Of a DNA stretch of 64,000 nt, positions 57,901-64,000 are shown piece after piece. The DNA is taken from contig NC_133943.1 in NCBI RefSeq assembly GCF_031877795.1, forward strand, positions 10,099,001-10,163,000. Direction: 5' to 3'. This stretch comes from Strix aluco. Its lineage: Eukaryota; Chordata; Aves; Strigiformes; Strigidae. Both the position numbers and the translations under genes were made by a program. The notes beneath the pieces are model-generated. The model was given only the letters and a program-made list of their open reading frames with translations. It searched no databases and was not told where the DNA came from. Position 1 is the stretch's first letter. Every line of letters starts with the position of its first letter.

Positions 57901-60900
57901 TATTCACAACCTGAAAAGTTAATCTTATTACAAGCTACTACTTTAATATTACCTGACATTGTGCTAACACAGACTTTACATTTCAAGCAGCAGCTAAAAC
58001 ATAACTTATTGAATATGTTGATAACCAACCAGTGTATTTGTTCACTTAAGCTCTACAAAGGTTGGTTATGGAAAACTGATATGGAGAAGACTGCAAAGAG
58101 GATTAAAACAGGCGTTCTGATCGTGCTTCTATGCCTCACTCTTCACATGAAGGAGAAAAATCCAAGCTCCCAGATCGATAGCTATCATTTTGCAATTTTA
58201 GAGGAACAAGAGGGAAACTTTTCTGCAATCTCTTGCAGCTGAACAAGCCATTTTTGCACATACAAATGTCAGACTCATTGCAGGTCATGCTTGGAGCGGT
58301 ACAGAACATTCTCCCTTCTCAAGAGCCCTAAAGGATGCCCACCCGCGCGGCTCGGTAGCCTGCCGTTTTCTACCACTGGCAGATTCTCTGCAGGTCCTCA
58401 ACAAAACACACAATAGACATGTCTTATGAGTACTGCTTGAAGCACCCAGGCCTAGACCCTGGGGTAGTATTTGGCTTATACACTTTCCAAGGGGCTAATA
58501 ATGTGACAAATTACGAAGTCGATCAGAGAGGAGATGTCTCTGTGCAGGAGGTGCTGGAAACACAGGAGCCTCCGATAACACTCTCCTGGCTGGCTTGGAG
58601 ATGGAACAAGGCAGAGTGGAGAAACCTCCCTACATGCCACCCATGAACCAAATATCCCGAGGTACAAGACAGCAGCACCTGGCCACAAGTAACAGGAAAG
58701 GGGGACGAGCACAAAGAGCAAACACGCAGAAGCAGCGCTTGGCAGACCTGAGCTGTCCTCACCAGGCTCCTCTCCCACGATGCCGTTGCAGTACATGGCG
58801 TGCAGCTCGATCTCCGTAGCTGGGAAGCCTTGGTCACACAGCGGGCATGACACATGGTCAGCAGCTGTAGGACTGCACTCAGACACAGTCCTGCCAGCGT
58901 CTTCATCTCCACCAGCCTAAGGAAGAAGGAGGAAAAATTAGCCAGACAGCTAATTGTGCCGTTTCTCTTTTTGTTTGCCAGGTGCAATGCTCCGTGCTGT
59001 CTGGTAGCTACTCACCCTCCCACAGATTCAGATTTTCTTGGAAATTTTTATTCTCCTTTCATCACATACTGGTCAGAAATAACACCACTGGCTGAGTAAA
59101 CTGTGCAGCACTAGTAACTAATTCTTCTTCCAAAGGCAACATGTCCTTCTGAATCGTGGTGAAACCTCCCTGCACAGCCATGCACACCATTTAAGGCAAA
59201 CATCACCTGTACTACCGCAGAAAAATGGCAAAGCTTCCATTAATCAGGAAAGCTCAGAAGCGAAACTGATGGAAAATTCATGGGGCAAAGCAAGAGTTCA
59301 ACACCTGACTTGTGCTCATCAGTTTCTGGACATGATCCACACCACACAGGCAGCACTGTCTGGAAACACAGCTTCCCCCAGGGATGAAAGGAGGGTGCTG
59401 TGCTCTGGGGGAGTCTGGAGAGATCACCGGGAAGCTCCTCCTCTCTAGAGGAGGTGGCTGGAGCAGTCATCACAGGGGACACAGATCAAGGAGAGGCAAT
59501 ACCATTAAAAATCCATGTCACACAAAATTACTAGCAGTGGCTTTTTGCCAGGGCAAAATGTCACAGCCCGTGTTTGTTCTCCAGGTGCCATTACTACTCA
59601 CCAATACTCTCTTTTTGCATTGGTTACACAGCTGCAAAGGTGCTCCACTACCCACCCGCAGAGATACAGCCTGCTCCCTATGCTATTGATGTTCCCAAGA
59701 CGCAGCAGGCTGCTGCCATCTCACTTATATCTCTGCCTAGTCAGGCTTGCTACAAGATTTTTCCACATTTAAGAAAGAACCTTTCCCTCCCCGCAATGAT
59801 TTAAAAAGTTATTTAAATATTAACCATGTAGAAGAAACCTATAGAAAAATAATATAGGAGAATTTTCTGTTCTTAGGGTTAAGCAGTGACACGTAGACAG
59901 TATGCAGCAAAATTGCTGTCTGCTTCCCTCCAACAGTATAATTTCAGGGAAGCAGTAATTGGGGTCAGTCATGATGCTCAGTGCCACTGGAGCGCTTTGT
60001 CGTATTACTCGTTTTATTACTTGCTTTTCCAAATGAGGGTCTGATCCTGATTTTTATGTCCTAAAGGGAAGGAGGGTGCTTTGCTGACTCAGAGGAGCTA
60101 CGCAAAAAATTGCAGGACTGGGCCTTAAGCTGAGAATCCAGCTCACAAAACGCCTTTCTCCCAGACACAGGCTGAAAGGCTACAGCACCGAGCCCCAGTT
60201 ACACCTCTCTCATTTCCAGGGAGGCTCTCTGCCCTGGATTTCTGCAGAGGAGTTGCTACAAGAGTTCCTCCAGCTGAACACAGGCTGTTGAAGTACATCA
60301 CTTACAGCATTAGCACTCATACCCTGCTCTCACATCTCAGTGTCACTACATCTTGCGAAGTCCTCACCGTGGGGCGTCACACAGAGGAGCCGTAAAAAAC
60401 AAGATGTGTCAAATATGAATGATCAGATCAAACCTGCATTATCCTACTCAGACAACACATGTAAAAAAATATGATGGGAAAAGCAGCAGGCACTTCTCCT
60501 TCTAGCTGCCATTTTTAAAGCAATCTTAGATCACCAATTCTGCACACCCTGCCCGCCTACATTCAGTGGTAAATTACTAATTTTAAATGGAAATGCAACA
60601 TTCTGTAACAAAAGACACTACAGTCCCAAAACCGCTTGTACAAAACCTTGGTGTCAGTCTGGAAAACCTCAACTGCAGAACCAATCACCCCTGTCAGAGG
60701 CAGAGACTGTTGCCTCTCCTCTTTAGCAGAGGAAATTGCCTACAAGACAGTACTTGCAGCCAACAGCCAGCCAAGAGCGATGCTAGAGGCTGAGCTCAAC
60801 AACAAGACTCCTGTGTCCTGGCTCAGCACCTGCTAGGAAGAAGTCAGTCCCAGCGGTCTGCGCCCGCTTCGTGCTAACCGCTGATGAACAGGGTAGCTGT

Positions 60901-63275
60901 TTCTGCTGTCTTCCTGGAGGACTGCAGGCTCCGGACAGGTACTTGCTGACAACAATAATGTTGTCAAAGAACCCCTAGGAAGCCCCACCACACTGCTCCT
61001 GAACACTGTGCTGGTGATCTGGTGCCGTCCAGGCAGAGCTGTGAGACCCGGGGCACCCTCTGCAAAGCACGAGGGACAGGGCAGCGTCCTGGCTGCAGCC
61101 AAATGGGTCGTGAACGTGTTTTGGTGACTGTGGCTACCCAGCTCAGCACAGGACCACCGCCTCTCCTTGCTGCGGTCTCTAATTGACTGAGCAGTGCTTT
61201 GAGATACCTGCAGAATGAAAGGCACACGAGAGCAGAAGCTGGTTTACTAAGAGGCCTGTGACAATGAGACATCGGAGCTGCAGACGCACTGTACGAGCTG
61301 CAGACTCCCAGAATGAGCTTTCCACAAATGAATCCTCTTGTCAAGAGCTGTACGATTCTGTATTCATGTACCCTGCCAGAGGAGTACTTGGCAACCCCTT
61401 TGATATCACTCTCTAAATTAATAGACAAAGGGATTTTTATCAGAAGCAGGAACTGAAGTCAGATGTCGGTACAATGACAGCTGCAAAGCAATTGCTACAC
61501 AGGTGTGACAACACGGGGAAAGGAGCCACACAACCAACGCACATCTGCGTCGGGAGGTAAGAGGATGGCTCTACCACTGACTTACTATTGCTATTAACTG
61601 TTACTGCACAGAAATCAAGATTATTGGGCTCAGGTCACTCTGCTTGGACTGCAGACCCCCACCAGCCCTCAACACTCCAATGTCATCTTTAGCCCAGCCC
61701 AGTGTCTGGGTGAACCTCTCCTCTTGGAGATGGTCTGTGGAGAACAAACACTGAAGTTCAGAGGACTATAAGGGAAAAGTGTGTCACAACATGAGTTGGA
61801 GGACTCCCCTCACAGGTCCTGGGGTCCCTCTGACCATCACACAGCACTGGGCAAGCAACAGCACTGCTGTCCACATGGATGACATCCTCCAGCACAGCAG
61901 TGCGTCTGGTATAAAAGAACGAGCTGGAATTGATAACAACTCTCCAGCTATGGGACTGAAAGGCTCCAGAAGCAGCTGCACGCAGCCCCCAGCCAAAAGG
62001 GACTGGAGTTACGAACCAGTGGATAAAAGTGAAGAGGGAAGTGTTTGTGACAATCCCAACAGCAGAAGCCCAAGCTCCCAGCTACCCAAGGGGAAACGCC
62101 AGCACAGCCCAGCTGAACCAAGGTCTAGAAGGCACGACTGGAAACAGGATCCTTCCCCAACCTCAGGCTCTTTTACCTGCATAGGTGTGTCTTCGCTGCC
62201 CGAGCAGAGCTCTTCTCTCTCCGCCTCAATAGCTTCCAGTGGACTCGGCTGGGTCTCTGCAGAAAAACACCTCCATGTCAGCGCAGGTTTGCAGCCCCCA
62301 AAGTACTGCCTCACTTGTTGATGTAACTTAGCCCATTTCTTAACAGCATTTTCACAGCTTCAAAACATTTTTTAGACTTGCCACAAATGTTATCAGACAA
62401 TGTGCAACAACACAGCCAGATGAGGGGTTAAAAGTCACAGCACGGTGGTGCGAGGACAAAGCCACTGCAGCTTTACAGCTTCATGGGGAGTGAGACTAGA
62501 CACAGGCAAAGCGTGTGGGACACTTGCTGGGATAGAGACAAAGCAAGAATAGAGCTCTCCCTCGCATCGAGACAAACAGAGCTCCCGTTCTGTGGTCTGC
62601 CTCGCAGTCGCACCTTCTTCAGACCTCCACATCTTCCTTAGCAACAAAATATGCCTCCAAGCACCACCATGACCTCTCTCTCTACAGCTGCTTGTGAACA
62701 GGAGCAGTCTCTTCATTAATTTTCTCACTTAAAACCCTGGACTGGAAAAATCTCAAACACAGTAGGAGAGACCAAGGAAGAAAAACTCGTTGGTCCCAAA
62801 TATGTTTAATTAACGTAAGACAAAAATTATTTCAGCTCTCATGCTTTACACATATCTTGACACTGAAAAATCTGAAAATTTCTTGACTGCATTGAAGAGA
62901 CCACTCCTGACACCTTGTTTTGAGTGATTCCTCCAAATTGATGAACACCCTGGTGTCTTTTCAGCAGCAAGTCTCCAGCAATCTCCGGTCACAGAACTGT
63001 CTTAGAGGAAATGGGTCCGAAAACCAGGGAATCAAACTAAATTATCTGGATAATTTCAGCCCTGACAAACAGAGCTGGGAAAGAAATCTTGTTTTGTTCA
63101 AATAACCTGAAAATTCCCTTTTCTCTGAATTTTATAAGTGTGTAACTTTCAGTACAAAATTCAAAACATTCTCAAGTGCCTCTTACCTGGACAAACAGAG
63201 ATCTCTTCTTCAGCAGAGTTTTCTGTAGCAGTATCTGGACTCCTTTTACTGCCAAGTGGGGTCAACACAGAGATG
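48925..63275 (-). CDS. UIMC1: UIMC1 / RAP80, 3' seven coding exons (5' part beyond the window)
   Basis: Exons (minus): 63275-63187 (acceptor uncertain), 62256-62177, 58916-58763, 53225-53147, 51610-51490, 49678-49615, 49178-48925; about 280 residues with consistent phases. RAP80 brings the BRCA1-A complex to K63-linked ubiquitin chains at DNA breaks. The ubiquitin-interacting motifs, SIM and Abraxas-binding region would be encoded further right. Visible here: an acidic segment (TENSAEEEISVCP, then EAIEAEREE); the zinc finger CPLCDQGF with HAMYC (exon 58916-58763); the second Cys cluster CEKCYLCKSLVP with HVDSC (51610-51490); the LLRMLELSE block; SPVKPSVSSEATDSGVD; and a basic end RRRKRKF. Each block matches the human protein in order. 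Introns are AT-richer and longer than elsewhere in the window. No frame break was seen. Confidence 0.92.
53226..58762. other. Large UIMC1 intron; no other gene seen
   Basis: About 5.5 kb of intron, distinctly less GC-rich than the left half of the window. I see no convincing exon. One 61-base acceptor-donor block at 56264-56204 would break the UIMC1 frame. A short segment near 54720-54780 with GATTCGAA resembles a decayed tRNA-like (SINE) promoter box, too weak to call. Confidence 0.45.
58917..62176. other. UIMC1 intron; nothing else supported
   Basis: About 3.3 kb between the acidic-segment exon and the zinc-finger exon. Phases of the two flanking exons join directly (both phase 0), so no exon is required in between, although mammalian UIMC1 is longer in this part. 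Confidence 0.4.
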
Positions 63276-64000
63276 CTGTTCAAAATATAAATATAATATA
63301 AATCTCCAATGCAGTAGGTGTGACAACACACACTCGCCTGTCTCACGCAGTTCAGAAGAGCAGACAACGCCAAGTGGTCAATAACAGATAGCAAATATGG
63401 GTACAGAATGCTGTCCTAAGCAAAAACCCCAAAAGGAACATTTTTTCTTCTAGAAGCCCTTGACAAAAAGGCATGAAGGGTCACTATCTCATGTCAGGGG
63501 AGCAAAAATACCTGCTCACAACTGTGGGACTCTCTTGACTCTTTCTACTGTTAGCAGACCTGAGAGTTGTGCAGGTACCAGCACTGTTCTTCCTTCTGTC
63601 TGGGGAAGGAAATCCTCAGAGAGGAAAGACACAGACTTGATTTATCCCGCATTACCCTCTCCCTCCTCCCACTGCTAATTTTCTTCCTTATCACTGTGCA
63701 CGGCAGCCAGAAGCAGCATGGATGCAACACAAGGCAAGGCTTCCCTGCAGCAAAGCCCTAACAGCATTAGCACGGCAGTTCCTCCGAGCAGCACCGGGTA
63801 CCGCTTCTCTCATTTTGACTTTCGGATTCCTCCTTTTTTTTTTTTCCTCCCCCCACACTGTACAGTGTCTTTCCGAAACAGGCAGGCATTGCTGAGTAAG
63901 TCTGGCACCCATGCTGACACACTCCGCGCTTTGCGTGGCTTTCTGATTAGTCTGATCAAGTATGCAAGAACACACTTTAAAAACATGAATCCCCATACTG
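63276..64000. other. UIMC1 intron to window edge
   Basis: No exon recognised. A poly-T run (about 63833-63845) and AT-rich sequence occur. Upstream coding exons of UIMC1 should lie beyond 64000. Confidence 0.4.

Noticed and set aside
1-64000. Retroviral, LTR, Polinton or CR1-type insertions
   Set aside because: I saw no gag/pol/env-like frames, terminal repeats or CR1-like 3' ends; the window is unusually poor in interspersed repeats, though decayed copies cannot be excluded without a repeat search.

Overview
This is vertebrate nuclear DNA, and it looks avian. The genes are split by short, very GC-rich introns, CpG islands sit at promoters, repeats are few, and the gene order matches the human 5q35 block (SNCB, EIF4E1B, UNC5A, HK3, UIMC1). 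In birds that block lies on a small GC-rich chromosome. One 200-N assembly gap is present at 16502-16701. I saw no retrovirus, LTR element or Polinton, and no bacterial features.

Layout from left to right. 1-480: CpG island and first non-coding exon of a minus-strand gene that continues off the left edge (GPRIN1 by synteny). 984-1097: a striking hairpin-forming repeat. 3227-11252 (+): a complete 12-exon glutamate dehydrogenase paralogue. 16889-13344 (-): beta-synuclein (SNCB), tail-to-tail with it. 18073-19576 (+): the oocyte-type cap-binding protein EIF4E1B. 19577-28400: gene-free GC-rich DNA holding several AT-rich islands. 29082-41917 (+): the netrin receptor UNC5A, with an 8-kb first intron holding more such islands. 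47991-42471 (-): hexokinase 3, tail-to-tail with UNC5A. 63275-48925 (-): the 3' seven coding exons of UIMC1/RAP80, whose 5' half lies off the right edge.

The most interesting locus is the GLUD paralogue. Mammals keep GLUD1 only beside gamma-synuclein on the paralogous 10q block, which also carries UNC5B, HK1/HKDC1 and tetraspanins. The same tail-to-tail synuclein/GLUD pair here suggests a whole-genome-duplication copy that mammals lack at this place. Its frame is fully open, but the catalytic lysine is Met, the residue matching human His454 is Tyr, and the ADP-site Arg463 is Gln. It may be a non-catalytic or re-regulated GDH.

The genes do not form one pathway. They are neighbours by ancestry: neuronal (SNCB, UNC5A), metabolic (GLUD, HK3), germline translation (EIF4E1B) and DNA repair (UIMC1). 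Three one-base frame breaks in SNCB and EIF4E1B, plus a duplicated flank around the N gap, look like assembly errors rather than gene death.
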